In this document: positions 17,839 through 25,731 of the stretch, piece by piece
How the letters are laid out: every line of letters begins with the position of its first letter
Position numbering within the stretch: the stretch's first letter is position 1
Source of the DNA: Kushneria marisflavi
Lineage (GTDB): Bacteria; Pseudomonadota; Gammaproteobacteria; Pseudomonadales; Halomonadaceae
Assembly: GCF_002157205.1 (NCBI RefSeq)
Contig: NZ_CP021358.1
Location: 1,984,001 to 2,048,000, forward strand
Direction: 5' to 3'
DNA: 64,000 bases
Notes under the pieces: generated by a model
Databases searched by the model: none
What the model was told of the DNA's origin: nothing
What the model saw: only the letters and a program-made list of their open reading frames with translations
Made by a program: the position numbers and the translations under genes

Positions 17839-17866
17839 AACCTCGGTGAGTTGCACCGGGGTTTTT
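17839..17866 (+). terminator. Orphan rho-independent terminator
   Basis: Arms 17839-17848 and 17854-17863 form a ten-pair stem with one G·T pair, loop AGTTG, then a T run. No plus-strand gene lies upstream within this gap, so it may end a small RNA or be a relic. Confidence 0.6.
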
Positions 17867-17975
17867 CGCTATTTGGAGGATGGAAGAGTGATCACGGCAA
17901 AGCTTTGACTCCTCCTCTTAGTCCTCCCTTACCTTTCGCTGCCCACCCTGACAATCAAGTTCATTCTGATCGATA

Positions 17976-18653
17976 TCAATCAGCTTCTACACCAGAGTAG
18001 AGGCCAGACAACACGTTAATGAAGCGCTCTTTGCCCGTGCCATGTTTTGTGGGTCTATACCACCAGGCGCAAGCCGGGTGAGGCACTCCTTCTGACTCAA
18101 TGTCGAGATGTTTAGCCAAGTACCTTTTCGCTTTCGTGGAGACGAAAATCACGCATTCCGGCTCAATAATATCGATCACACCATTGATGGTCTGCGTGGC
18201 GACTTCTATATCCTCTCCTTGAACCTCAAGACTCTCTCCGGTTACCGCTGGCCGCTGAAAACCGTTCATGAATGCGACATATCTGAACAGATTACCGTCT
18301 CCTGAATATCCCGCCTCACTCAATGCCCGATTCAAACGCCGGTAGATTTCATGGCCCTTCGCAGTCCATTTACCGTCTTTTTTATCGATAATTTTGCGAG
18401 TGTGTATCCAGCAAGGCTTGTCAGTGTCGTCAAGATCCTTCTCGGAGCCGTCATACCAGCGCTGGGCATTTAGATGAAGAGAGCTTTCGAGCGGCAGGTA
18501 ATGGCTTTCCGCGACCAATAGAATTTTCGGCCCATGCTGGCCATAACCGCGACCTACGAAAGGGCGCATGAGGGGGTAAGCGCTGTAATGAGGTAACTGA
18601 TTGAACGCGTTATCGAACACTTGAAGATGGTGATGATATTCGGACATGGACAT
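17976..18653 (-). CDS. Uncharacterised protein, uracil-DNA-glycosylase-fold-like
   Basis: A 225-residue soluble protein that I do not recognise as a named family. It shows a layout recalling the UDG superfamily: a hydrophobic strand followed by AESHYLP (GPKILLVAESHY, near residue 45), where motif A would be, a central VIFVSTKAKRYLAKH, and PHPACAWWYRPT near residue 195 where the His-containing motif B would be. No canonical GQDPYH or iron-sulfur cysteines are seen. It is last in a minus-strand series of four DNA-related genes. Base composition is somewhat more AT-rich than the neighbours, which suggests transfer. The UDG assignment is an inference from motif order only. Confidence 0.6.
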   Translation of the reverse strand: MSMSEYHHHLQVFDNAFNQLPHYSAYPLMRPFVGRGYGQHGPKILLVAESHYLPLESSLHLNAQRWYDGSEKDLDDTDKPCWIHTRKIIDKKDGKWTAKGHEIYRRLNRALSEAGYSGDGNLFRYVAFMNGFQRPAVTGESLEVQGEDIEVATQTINGVIDIIEPECVIFVSTKAKRYLAKHLDIESEGVPHPACAWWYRPTKHGTGKERFINVLSGLYSGVEAD

Positions 18654-18748
18654 TTGGCCTGCACCTAATTAATCGCCTAGCGGAGTCAAAGCAATTCGCT
18701 GAGCTTTCTAGGGATGAAGACAAATTAACGCCCATAACCGGTTATTCT

Positions 18749-19636
18749 TTATAGCGTTGCCAGCCGTGCATCTTGAAGTGCTTTCAATGTCTTGCCACTG
18801 GCATCCTTCCAGGCTGTCCGTCCGTTTGATGCCCCTCCCACCAATACGCCGGCAGCGGTCGAGGGTGAGGAAAATCGGAAATCCTGCGTGAATACCAGCT
18901 GGCCTTCATGCAGCGCCAGTACCCCACGAGCTTTCAGCATCTGACGCTGCTCGCGCATGTATTCGTGAATAGAGGCCGTCTCTTCAGCGCGTGCTAAAGA
19001 GCCCTTCAACACTACGAAGCCGCCCGTGATTTCTTTGCCAGTGCCTTTTGCGCCTCGCTCATTAAGATGAAGCGTCAACGGTGGCTCGACCGACTCAACG
19101 GACGTGGCATCAGCCTGACTGCTGGCGGACTCAAAAGCATCAATCCCCAACAGCGGAAAGATCACCAGCATCTCGGCCAGAAACCACTCGGCGTCAGCAA
19201 TGTCGGCTTCATTAAGCGGCGGTGGCGCAGGGTAAGCGGTATTCTCTACCGCCCACTGATTCGCGGCTTTCGCCAGGGCCAGCAGGCGCGCTTCCAGATA
19301 GCGTACATTGGCCTTGTTCAAGCCTTCATTGGTGCTGGTAAAGGCGATGGCTCGCGTCCAGAACTCCTTACCCGCTACATGCTGCTTGATACGCTCACCG
19401 AGCGCATCGGCCTCTCCTACATAAAGTTTGGCGGCGCCTTCTTCCGTCAGCCCTGTGAGCACATACACTCCCGGCTGGGCCATTTCACTGCGCGTTAGCG
19501 CCCGTTCAAACTGAGAGCGATTAGCCACCACCGCACGGCCGGTCCAATTGGACTTCTCCACGATTCGTAGCCCCTCCGGAGTGCCGTCGGCAAGGAAGAT
19601 GCGGATGGAGGTCGGGCGGGCCTGTGGTACCGTCAT
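18749..19636 (-). CDS. GIY-YIG nuclease-domain protein with C-terminal DUF4357
   Basis: A 295-residue protein with two recognisable parts. Residues about 55-100 contain a GIY-YIG-type core (PGVYVLTGLTEEGAAKLYVGEAD, then ERIKQHVAGKEFW) with a metal-site glutamate likely further on. The C-terminal 60 residues (FSSPSTAAGVLVGGASNGRTAW and on) match DUF4357, a domain often fused to GIY-YIG nucleases and found in restriction-modification and defence loci. It lies 159 bases after the Dcm gene and 95 bases before the UDG-like gene, all on the minus strand. The role is probably DNA cleavage or repair, but no substrate can be named. Confidence 0.75.
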   Translation of the reverse strand: MTVPQARPTSIRIFLADGTPEGLRIVEKSNWTGRAVVANRSQFERALTRSEMAQPGVYVLTGLTEEGAAKLYVGEADALGERIKQHVAGKEFWTRAIAFTSTNEGLNKANVRYLEARLLALAKAANQWAVENTAYPAPPPLNEADIADAEWFLAEMLVIFPLLGIDAFESASSQADATSVESVEPPLTLHLNERGAKGTGKEITGGFVVLKGSLARAEETASIHEYMREQRQMLKARGVLALHEGQLVFTQDFRFSSPSTAAGVLVGGASNGRTAWKDASGKTLKALQDARLATL

Positions 19637-19772
19637 GCGGTCTCCAAAACGTTAATAGCTATCAGGATGTCCGTCGATTTGATAGCAAATAGATAGAATA
19701 CTGGTATGCGCCAGAATCGCTAACCTCAGCAGCCATCCGAGCCAACGCCGCTATTTCATTTTTGGGGTCAAA

Positions 19773-19799
19773 TTAAAATAAGGCGACGCGTTATTTTAA
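19773..19799. terminator. AT-rich inverted repeat at the end of the methylase gene
   Basis: TTAAAATAA (19773-19781) and TTATTTTAA (19791-19799) are perfect inverted arms around nine GC-rich bases, and they include the methylase stop codon. It may act as a weak terminator for the minus-strand transcript. The neighbouring GGGGTCAAATTAAAATAA resembles the border motif of REP-associated or relic mobile sequences, but no element is present. Confidence 0.4.
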
Positions 19800-21235
19800 C
19801 TTCCTGCTGAAACCGCCTCAGCGCTTTTCCCCTTCGCCTCTATCACCCTGGGCTTCATCATCTCCGCCACGGCCTGAAACACCGGCACGACCACCGAGTT
19901 GCCGAACTGGCGATAGGCCTGGGTGTCGGAGACCGGAATCACGAAGCGCCGCTCGCCGGGGGCATCAAAGCCCATCAGACGTGCGCATTCCTGCGGTGTC
20001 AGGCGCCGCGGGCGATTGGTCAGGTTGTCAGGAGCATCAAAGGCCAGCGCCTCGTTGAAACCGCGGTCGACGAGAATCTCCGAGCCGTCCTTGTGATAGC
20101 GCGCGGACAGCGTGCGGGCGGTGTCCTCGGCCCGGGTCAGACCAAAGCCGAAGCCGTTGCCTTTTTCCTTGTGCTTGCGGGCGTACTGGTAGAGGTAGTT
20201 CCAAAGCTTGGGTGTAAGTACGTACTTTGCATCGACCTCCTTATCCAGCAGCTCGCCGAAGGTGGGCTTTTGGGCGGGGAAGTGCGCGTCTATATCGCGC
20301 AGGGTGAAGCCCTCATGCACGTTTAAATCGCGGCGGAAGCCGACCAGTACGATGCGCTCGCGATGCTGGGGCACGAAGTGGCGAGCGTCGATCACCTTGG
20401 GGTCTCGGCCCTTCGGGGCGTCTGCGTCGGCGACGTCATAGCCCAGCTCATCGAGTGCTTCGCAAATCACGCGAAAGGTCTTGCCCTGGTCGTGGCTCTT
20501 GAGGTTCTTGACGTTTTCCAGCACGAACGCCGCAGGTCTTCGCGCGGCAATGATGCGCGCCACGTCGAAAAAGAGCGTGCCTTGGGCGTCGCACTCGAAG
20601 CCGTGCTTGCGCCCCAGCGCGTTTTTCTTGGAGACGCCGGCCAGCGAGAAGGGCTGACACGGAAAGCCCGCCAGCAGCACGTCGTGCTCGGGGATCTGCT
20701 TACGGATGTGGGCGTAGGCCGTCTCTTCATCGACGTCGTCGCGGGCGGAGAGCGTCACATCGCGGATGTCTTCGTTGAAGCGGTGGGTCTGCGGGTCGCA
20801 GTAGTGGTTCGCCTTGTAGGTGCGTACCGCGTACTTGTTCCACTCGGAAGTGAACACACACTCACCGCCGACGGCCTCGAACCCCTGACGAATACCGCCG
20901 ATGCCGGCGAACAGATCAATGAAGGTGAATGCCGCCTGATGCTGATGAGACGGCGGTGCCGGCAGCAGGGTGATCAGCACCCGTCGCTCGGCGTCACTGA
21001 GAGGGGATGGCTCGGCCGCCTTGAGATGGCGCGTCAGCGCCTCGCGCGACCAGTGAGCGCTCACCCCGGAGAGCTTTTCGGCTACCGCGCCACGATCAAA
21101 GATCTCCAGTACCCGAGCCAGCAGCGCCGCATCGTCCAGCACGTCATAGGGGCAGGCCCCCACGGGGGCACGTTCGGTCTCGAGCTCCGGGGGCAGCAGG
21201 TCCGGTGAAAACGGTTCTGATGAAGACAGCGTCAT
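19796..21235 (-). CDS. dcm: DNA (cytosine-5) methyltransferase, Dcm type
   Basis: A 479-residue C5-cytosine methylase. Motifs in order: [17 protein letters not shown] (about residue 105), [13 protein letters not shown] with the catalytic Cys193, [57 protein letters not shown]. Long stretches such as [20 protein letters not shown] and [19 protein letters not shown] match E. coli Dcm almost word for word, and the length is the same (472), so the expected target is the inner cytosine of CCWGG. A GTG two codons upstream is an alternative start. No vsr mismatch-endonuclease gene follows, unlike in E. coli; a GIY-YIG and a UDG-like gene follow instead. Confidence 0.9.
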   Translation of the reverse strand: MTLSSSEPFSPDLLPPELETERAPVGACPYDVLDDAALLARVLEIFDRGAVAEKLSGVSAHWSREALTRHLKAAEPSPLSDAERRVLITLLPAPPSHQHQAAFTFIDLFAGIGGIRQGFEAVGGECVFTSEWNKYAVRTYKANHYCDPQTHRFNEDIRDVTLSARDDVDEETAYAHIRKQIPEHDVLLAGFPCQPFSLAGVSKKNALGRKHGFECDAQGTLFFDVARIIAARRPAAFVLENVKNLKSHDQGKTFRVICEALDELGYDVADADAPKGRDPKVIDARHFVPQHRERIVLVGFRRDLNVHEGFTLRDIDAHFPAQKPTFGELLDKEVDAKYVLTPKLWNYLYQYARKHKEKGNGFGFGLTRAEDTARTLSARYHKDGSEILVDRGFNEALAFDAPDNLTNRPRRLTPQECARLMGFDAPGERRFVIPVSDTQAYRQFGNSVVVPVFQAVAEMMKPRVIEAKGKSAEAVSAGS

Positions 21236-21296
21236 GGGCACTCGCGGGTCAGTCTGATCAGGCAGGGTGGCAGGCCATTGTAGGGGGAAGCGATGG

Positions 21297-22379
21297 CTAG
21301 TCTCCAGGGCCTCGGCGGTGTTTTCTCAGGCATTCATCGGTAAGGCGCGGCAGCGGCTGTCGCAGGGCGCCGGCCAACAGGTTGCGGGCCAGGGTTTCGG
21401 CTGAATCGGCCAGCGTGCCCAGCACCACGAACCGCGCAGCGGCGATGGCCTTGTGGGCCTGAGCCCGGCGTCCGTAAAGCGACTCCGACCTGCCACTGGC
21501 GCCGTCTGCCTCGCGACTCAGGCGCTTGAGGCCATCACGGTCCAGATAGTGACCGATCAGCAGCACGCGGTCCTGATGGGCATGGTCCTGGGTGAGATAC
21601 CCCGGCCCGGTCTCCCGATCCCACCAGGGCTTGACCAGAATGACGTGGAAGGTGTCGATGCCGCTCTCGGCCAGGGCCTGCATGGTCATCACCTGCCCCT
21701 TGTTAATGCCAAAACACAGCCCGCCCCGGCCCTGATACGGGTACTTGTGCTTGATCTCGAGCTGTATCTGCTGCCCGTTGGGCAGTTGCAGGATCGTGTC
21801 GATATCCCACAGCCAGTCAAGAAAGGGGGCCAGCGCGCAGTTCTTGTAGAGCCGGTGGAGCACGATGTCGTGAAACATGTCGATGCCGACCCGGCACTCG
21901 GTCATGCGCCAGAAGGCCCGGGTGGTGCGCAGGGTTTCGCACACGTCCGGGTCGGGACGGCGAAACTCGAGTTCGCGTTTTTGACAGAGCTGCCCCAGAA
22001 AGGCCTGTAACGCGACGCCGTTATATCCGCCATAGCCGTCAATCAGAAAGTCTTGTAATGCCCGGTCGTAGCGACAGCGCACCACGGCGCGCGGATGACG
22101 GCCCGACAGCGCATCGAACACCGCATCGATCTCTCCTGCCGGCTGATGCGCCCAGAGCCACCAGGCGATCTGTCTGCCGCGACGGCCGGCCCGTACCAGT
22201 GACAGGGGCAGGATCATCGTCCCGTGAGCCTCAAGCCTTGCAAGAATGCCCTCGACCAGCGCCTCCACCACCAGCCCTTCCAGCAGGCGGTGCTTGTCCA
22301 TCGACAGCAGCCTCATCTGCGTGTTCGGACAGTCGATGTCGATCTCGTTGAGCCGTCCCAGCGGCGTCAGCAGTGCCAT
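21297..22379 (-). CDS. Uncharacterised PD-(D/E)XK nuclease-like protein
   Basis: A 360-residue protein not matched to a named family by eye; the length and a conserved middle part recall DUF1853-type proteins. Residues 190-210 read like a PD-(D/E)XK active site: WDIDTILQL (Asp192/Asp194), then QLEIKHKY with Glu208 and Lys210, followed by a glycine-rich segment and GINKGQ. The N-terminal 130 residues are rich in Arg and His. The gene is first of the minus-strand series and ends 61 bases before dcm. Only a weak AAGG precedes the ATG. A perfect inverted repeat lies 14 bases upstream of the start. It could be a restriction enzyme partnered with the methylase, or an orphan DNA-processing protein. 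Confidence 0.6.
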   Translation of the reverse strand: MALLTPLGRLNEIDIDCPNTQMRLLSMDKHRLLEGLVVEALVEGILARLEAHGTMILPLSLVRAGRRGRQIAWWLWAHQPAGEIDAVFDALSGRHPRAVVRCRYDRALQDFLIDGYGGYNGVALQAFLGQLCQKRELEFRRPDPDVCETLRTTRAFWRMTECRVGIDMFHDIVLHRLYKNCALAPFLDWLWDIDTILQLPNGQQIQLEIKHKYPYQGRGGLCFGINKGQVMTMQALAESGIDTFHVILVKPWWDRETGPGYLTQDHAHQDRVLLIGHYLDRDGLKRLSREADGASGRSESLYGRRAQAHKAIAAARFVVLGTLADSAETLARNLLAGALRQPLPRLTDECLRKHRRGPGD

Positions 22380-22392
22380 GTCGATGCGCCTT

Positions 22393-22412
22393 ATACATTA
22401 TTCCTAATGTAT
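22393..22412. promoter_or_regulatory. Perfect inverted repeat, likely operator of the nuclease island
   Basis: Arms ATACATTA (22393-22400) and TAATGTAT (22405-22412) around TTCC form a perfect 8-4-8 repeat. It lies directly upstream of the PD-(D/E)XK gene on the minus strand. The geometry fits a dimeric helix-turn-helix repressor. No regulator gene of the controller (C-protein) kind was found in the island. Confidence 0.6.
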
Positions 22413-22439
22413 TGACGGCAGATATCGCGCTCACTGTAA

Positions 22440-23180
22440 TCACCCGCTCTGCTCGGCGTCCTCCCGCTTGGCGCTCTTGTGGCGCTCCTCGTTCAGGCCC
22501 AGCTTCCAGTAGCTCGACACATAGAGATCGCCCTTGGCCACCTCGCGCTCGGCCTTGAAGTAGTGGCGCAGCTTGCGCATGGCAGAGAACTCGCACGCCG
22601 CCCACACCGCCGGGCGGCCATCTTCCCAGTCGATCGCCCGCACCGTGTCAGGCAGTACGTCGCTGTCGTCACCCGGATGTTCATTGATCACCCAGTGCAG
22701 TTCGATACCCTCGGGCGCGGCAAGCGGCTGAATGTCGGCCTCGCTCAAAACCTCGATCACCGCGTGGCCGCGGGCGTGTGCGGGCAGGTGTTCCAGGTTG
22801 TCGCTGATGGCCGGCAGGGCGGTCATGTCACCGGCCAGCAGGAACCAGTCGGCGCTGGCATCGACGCGCTTGCGCGGACCGGGGCCGCCAATCTCGATGA
22901 TGTCACCGGGGGCAGCGCGCTCAGCCCACTGCGCCGCCGGGCCGCCGTCCTCGTGGAGCACAACATCCACATCGATGGCATCGATTCGCTGGGCGCGCAC
23001 GGTGTAGGTGCGCATGAAGGGCGTGCCGTCATCGCGGGTGAACATCAGCTTGATGTAGGTGCCGGCCTGGTCGTCGGGAAAGGTCGCCATGCCCTCACCG
23101 CCCAGCGTCACGCGCAGCATGTGCGGGGTGATGAGGGTCTTGTCGAGTACGGTAAAACGGCGGGGGGCGGGGCGGCTCAT
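22440..23180 (-). CDS. Siderophore-interacting protein (FAD-dependent ferric reductase, ViuB/SIP family)
   Basis: A 246-residue cytoplasmic flavoprotein. The N-terminal FAD-binding part has FMRTYTVRAQ (the RxYTxR motif, about residues 55-64) and VVLHEDGGPAAQWAERA; the C-terminal SIP part has WFLAGDMTALPAI and WAACEFSAMRKLR. These enzymes release iron from siderophores by reduction with NAD(P)H. Its start overlaps the stop of the MarR gene by four bases, so the two form one transcript. A Fur-like box and a MarR operator lie ahead of the pair. Confidence 0.88.
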   Translation of the reverse strand: MSRPAPRRFTVLDKTLITPHMLRVTLGGEGMATFPDDQAGTYIKLMFTRDDGTPFMRTYTVRAQRIDAIDVDVVLHEDGGPAAQWAERAAPGDIIEIGGPGPRKRVDASADWFLLAGDMTALPAISDNLEHLPAHARGHAVIEVLSEADIQPLAAPEGIELHWVINEHPGDDSDVLPDTVRAIDWEDGRPAVWAACEFSAMRKLRHYFKAEREVAKGDLYVSSYWKLGLNEERHKSAKREDAEQSG

Positions 23181-23611
23181 GGGGTCTCCTGTTCGCGATC
23201 GAGCTGTTCGGTCATGGCGTTGACGGTGTCGATGAAGGCATCGGCCTGATCAGCGCTCAAGGCGGCCACCATCTGCGCATCGCACGCTTTTTCAATGGTT
23301 TTAATCCGCTCGCGCAGCGCCCGGCCGTTCGCGCTCAAGGCAAGATGCGCAGCACGGCTATCGGTGGGGTGCGGGTGGCGCTCGATCAGGCCCTCGCGCT
23401 CAAGCTCGCGGGTGACCCGGGTGATCAGGCCCTTGTCCTGCAACAGCGCTGCGGCGATTTCGCGGGCCATCACGCCCTCATGGCGGCCGATCTCGCCAAG
23501 CACGCGCAGATGCGACAGCGGCAGGGTAATGCCGGCCGCCATGTAGCGCTCGCGCAGGACACGTTTGTAGGCGTGCAAAAGCCCGAAGAGGGCGTTGCCG
23601 GCAGAAGACAT
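23177..23611 (-). CDS. MarR-family transcriptional regulator
   Basis: A 144-residue dimeric winged-helix repressor. It contains LPLSHLRVLGEIGRHEGVMAREIAAALLQDKGLITRVTRELEREGLIERHPHPTDSRAAHLALS in overlapping helices, with DSR at the wing as in MarR proteins. A longer frame reaches 23674, but the ATG at 23611 (MSSAGNALFG) has an AGGT upstream and gives the normal length. It is co-transcribed with the siderophore-interacting protein gene and very likely represses itself through the palindrome at 23656-23680. The signal is unknown; iron or a siderophore-related compound is possible. Confidence 0.85.
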   Translation of the reverse strand: MSSAGNALFGLLHAYKRVLRERYMAAGITLPLSHLRVLGEIGRHEGVMAREIAAALLQDKGLITRVTRELEREGLIERHPHPTDSRAAHLALSANGRALRERIKTIEKACDAQMVAALSADQADAFIDTVNAMTEQLDREQETP

Positions 23612-23629
23612 GACGTCACGACCTGAAAT

Positions 23630-23648
23630 GAAAATGATTCTCGATACG
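23630..23648 (-). promoter_or_regulatory. Fur-box-like sequence
   Basis: GAAAATGATTCTCGATACG matches the 19-base Fur consensus at about 11 positions, concentrated in the left half and centre. It lies 19 bases upstream of the marR start. An iron-linked gene is downstream, which makes it plausible; the match is partial. Confidence 0.45.
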
Positions 23649-23655
23649 ATCCACC

Positions 23656-23680
23656 ATATGGTTGATATTGTCAACCATAT
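23656..23680. promoter_or_regulatory. MarR operator, perfect inverted repeat
   Basis: Arms ATATGGTTGA (23656-23665) and TCAACCATAT (23671-23680) are perfect inverted copies around a five-base spacer, 45 bases before marR. Size and position are those of an autoregulatory MarR-family site. Confidence 0.8.
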
Positions 23681-23694
23681 AGTCAGGCATAACG

Positions 23695-23729
23695 CAGAAC
23701 GCCCACGCCTGATCGGGCCGGGCGTTCTG
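23695..23729. terminator. Hairpin after the antiporter gene
   Basis: CAGAACGCCC (23695-23704) and GGGCGTTCTG (23720-23729) form a perfect ten-pair stem with a 15-base loop. It follows the minus-strand antiporter gene. It lacks a clear T run, so it is a terminator-like hairpin rather than a full rho-independent signal. Confidence 0.5.
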
Positions 23730-23755
23730 AATGAGACGGCAGAATTCGCTACCGG

Positions 23756-25249
23756 CTACAGCACCATCGCGGCCACCCAGGCCAACAGCAGCATGCCGAG
23801 ATTGGCGTGCAGAAAGGTCGGGATCACGCTGTCTCTGATGTGATCATGCTGGCCGTCGGCGTTGAGTCCGGCAGTGGCGCCGAGCGTAATGGTGGAGGCC
23901 GGTGAACCGGCATCGCCAAGCGCGGCCGAGGCGCCCAGCAGGGCCACGGTGGCCAGCGGCGAAAACCCCAGCGCCAGCGAGAGCGGAATGTAGATCGGTG
24001 CCAGAATTGGCACGCTGGCAAAGGAATCTCCGAAGCCGATGGTGATGAAAAGCCCCACCATCAGCATGATCGCCGCCCCGAGCGCCCGGTTGTCGCCAAT
24101 CATGTCAGCAGCAGCACTGACCAGCGGGGCGATCTCGCCCGTGGCGCTCAGTACGCCGGCAAAGCCCGAGGCCACGGTAATGATGACCGCGATCTGCGCC
24201 ATCATGCGAAGCCCCTGGGTGAAGACGTCATCCTGCTCGCGCCAGCGGAAAATGCCGGTCACGCTGATGATCATGAAGCCGATCAGGGCGCCCAGCAGCA
24301 GCGAATCAAAGGCAATCTGACACCACAGTGCCACGGCCAGCGCGATCATCGTCATCACCAGCTGCCCGATGTTGAGCGTCACCGGGGCCTGCGCTGGTGA
24401 CTGGGGTGTCGCGGCGCTGGAGGCCTGCAGGACGGGCGTGTCAGACGTTGAAGATACATAGTCGCGCGGGCGGCGATAGGTGACCAGCACCGCCACCAGC
24501 ATGCCGGCAAGAATGCCCATGACGGGCAGGAACATCGCCCTTGGCGCCATGGCCGCCGTGGCAGTCAAACCCAGCGGTTCACCCACCTGGTTGACGTTGG
24601 CCAGCAGGATCTCGTTGAGATAGATCGCGCCAAAGCCGGTGGGCAGCAGCAGGTAGGTCGCACTCATGGCGCAGGCCAGCAGGCAGGCGATGGCGCGCCG
24701 GTCCAGCCGCAGCCGGTTCATGAGGCCCAAAAGCGGCGGAATCAGAATCGGGATGAAGGCGATGTGCACCGGCACCAGATTCTGCGACAGCAGCGAGGCA
24801 ATGATCAGGATCCCAAACAGCAGCGCCCTGATGCGGCGATCCGTGCTCTTCGTGTTGCTGTCCAGTGCGGTGGAAAGCCTCGAAGCCAGCAGTTCCAGCA
24901 GGCCGCTGCGCCCCAGCGCCACCGCCAGGGCACCGATCATGACGTAGGTCAGCCCGACCTGCGCGCCCACCAGCAGATTGTCATTGAATGCCGCCAGTGA
25001 AGCCTCCACCGACAGCCCCGCATGAAGCCCGCCGAGCAGCGCCGCCGCAATCAGGGCAATGGCCACCGGAATCTGCAAAAGACACAACGTCACCATCAAC
25101 ACGATCGTGAGCACCACGGCATTGATGTGATAGCCCACGGCCTGCGCGACCAGGTAGAGCACGGCCAGAAGGGCCAGCACCGGCAACACGCGACGGCGGG
25201 CGAAGCGGTCCCGACCAGAGGACGCGTCGAGAGAAAGGGTTGGGGACAT
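23756..25249 (-). CDS. Na+/H+ antiporter family protein (YuiF/NhaC-like)
   Basis: A 497-residue inner-membrane protein with about twelve hydrophobic segments. The N-terminal tail is charged (DRFARRR), then AVLTIVLMVTLCLLQIPVAI and, near the middle, LLSQNLVPVHIAFIPILIPPLL; the C-terminal half has FGDSFASVPILAPIYIPLSLALGFSP and ALGDAGSPASTITLG. This layout is that of the Na+/H+ antiporter family with YuiF-type proteins, some of which carry amino acids. The substrate cannot be decided; sodium export would suit a halophile. It is transcribed alone, with hairpins on both sides. Confidence 0.78.
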   Translation of the reverse strand: MSPTLSLDASSGRDRFARRRVLPVLALLAVLYLVAQAVGYHINAVVLTIVLMVTLCLLQIPVAIALIAAALLGGLHAGLSVEASLAAFNDNLLVGAQVGLTYVMIGALAVALGRSGLLELLASRLSTALDSNTKSTDRRIRALLFGILIIASLLSQNLVPVHIAFIPILIPPLLGLMNRLRLDRRAIACLLACAMSATYLLLPTGFGAIYLNEILLANVNQVGEPLGLTATAAMAPRAMFLPVMGILAGMLVAVLVTYRRPRDYVSSTSDTPVLQASSAATPQSPAQAPVTLNIGQLVMTMIALAVALWCQIAFDSLLLGALIGFMIISVTGIFRWREQDDVFTQGLRMMAQIAVIITVASGFAGVLSATGEIAPLVSAAADMIGDNRALGAAIMLMVGLFITIGFGDSFASVPILAPIYIPLSLALGFSPLATVALLGASAALGDAGSPASTITLGATAGLNADGQHDHIRDSVIPTFLHANLGMLLLAWVAAMVL

Positions 25250-25279
25250 GATCCTGCCTTGTGAACGGTTATTGTTGTC

Positions 25280-25293
25280 CGCCCGATCGGGCG
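25280..25293. repeat. 14-base perfect palindrome
   Basis: CGCCCGATCGGGCG lies between the arsR-type gene and the antiporter gene, both on the minus strand. It has no loop and no T run; it could be a binding site or a poor terminator. Confidence 0.35.
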
Positions 25294-25344
25294 TGGCGCG
25301 ATCATATCAATGCAGGCGTGATGACGCTGCGTTCTTCGCCCCTG

Positions 25345-25653
25345 TCAGCGGTTCAACAGCCGCTCACCAAGCGCGCTCAGAAAGGCCTCGGCCACGTCGT
25401 GTTCGTAGCGGTAATAGGTCCACTGGCCCATGCGCTGTGACGAGACAAGGCCGGCGCGTGACAGGGTCGACAGGTATAGCGAGGTGGTCGGCTGGGAAAG
25501 TCCGGTCTTCTCGCGAATATGGCTGACACAGATGCCCCCGGGCGGGGCCATCTCTTTCTGAGGCGGGAAATGGCGTTCCGGCTCCTTGAGCCAGCACACA
25601 ATGTCCAGACGCACCGGGTTGGCCAGTGCGCTTAAAACCGTATTGATATCCAT
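25345..25653 (-). CDS. ArsR-family transcriptional regulator
   Basis: A 102-residue winged-helix repressor. The helix-turn-helix is LSALANPVRLDIVCWLKE through GICVSHIREKTGLSQPTTSLYLSTLSRAGLVSSQRMGQW. It has two cysteines, at residues 19 and about 47 (GICVSH), which may sense electrophiles or metals; the classic metal-binding ELCVCDL is absent. It follows the old-yellow-enzyme gene by 78 bases on the same strand, an arrangement common for enoate-reductase genes. A perfect AT-rich inverted repeat upstream of that gene is the likely operator. Confidence 0.83.
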   Translation of the reverse strand: MDINTVLSALANPVRLDIVCWLKEPERHFPPQKEMAPPGGICVSHIREKTGLSQPTTSLYLSTLSRAGLVSSQRMGQWTYYRYEHDVAEAFLSALGERLLNR

Positions 25654-25731
25654 GATCAGAGCCAGGCGTTGGAGGCCGGATCAGTATACGCGCTCACGGC
25701 CGGACTGCCGAGGCAGCCCGGCCGGTGCGAC

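Larger units (their letters stand above)
17563..17975. other. kdp upstream region and unassigned stretch
   Basis: 413 bases between kdpF and the next minus-strand gene. The part next to kdpF carries the phased repeats described separately. A rho-independent terminator on the plus strand stands at 17839-17866 although no plus-strand gene precedes it. I see no convincing protein gene in the remainder. Confidence 0.5.
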
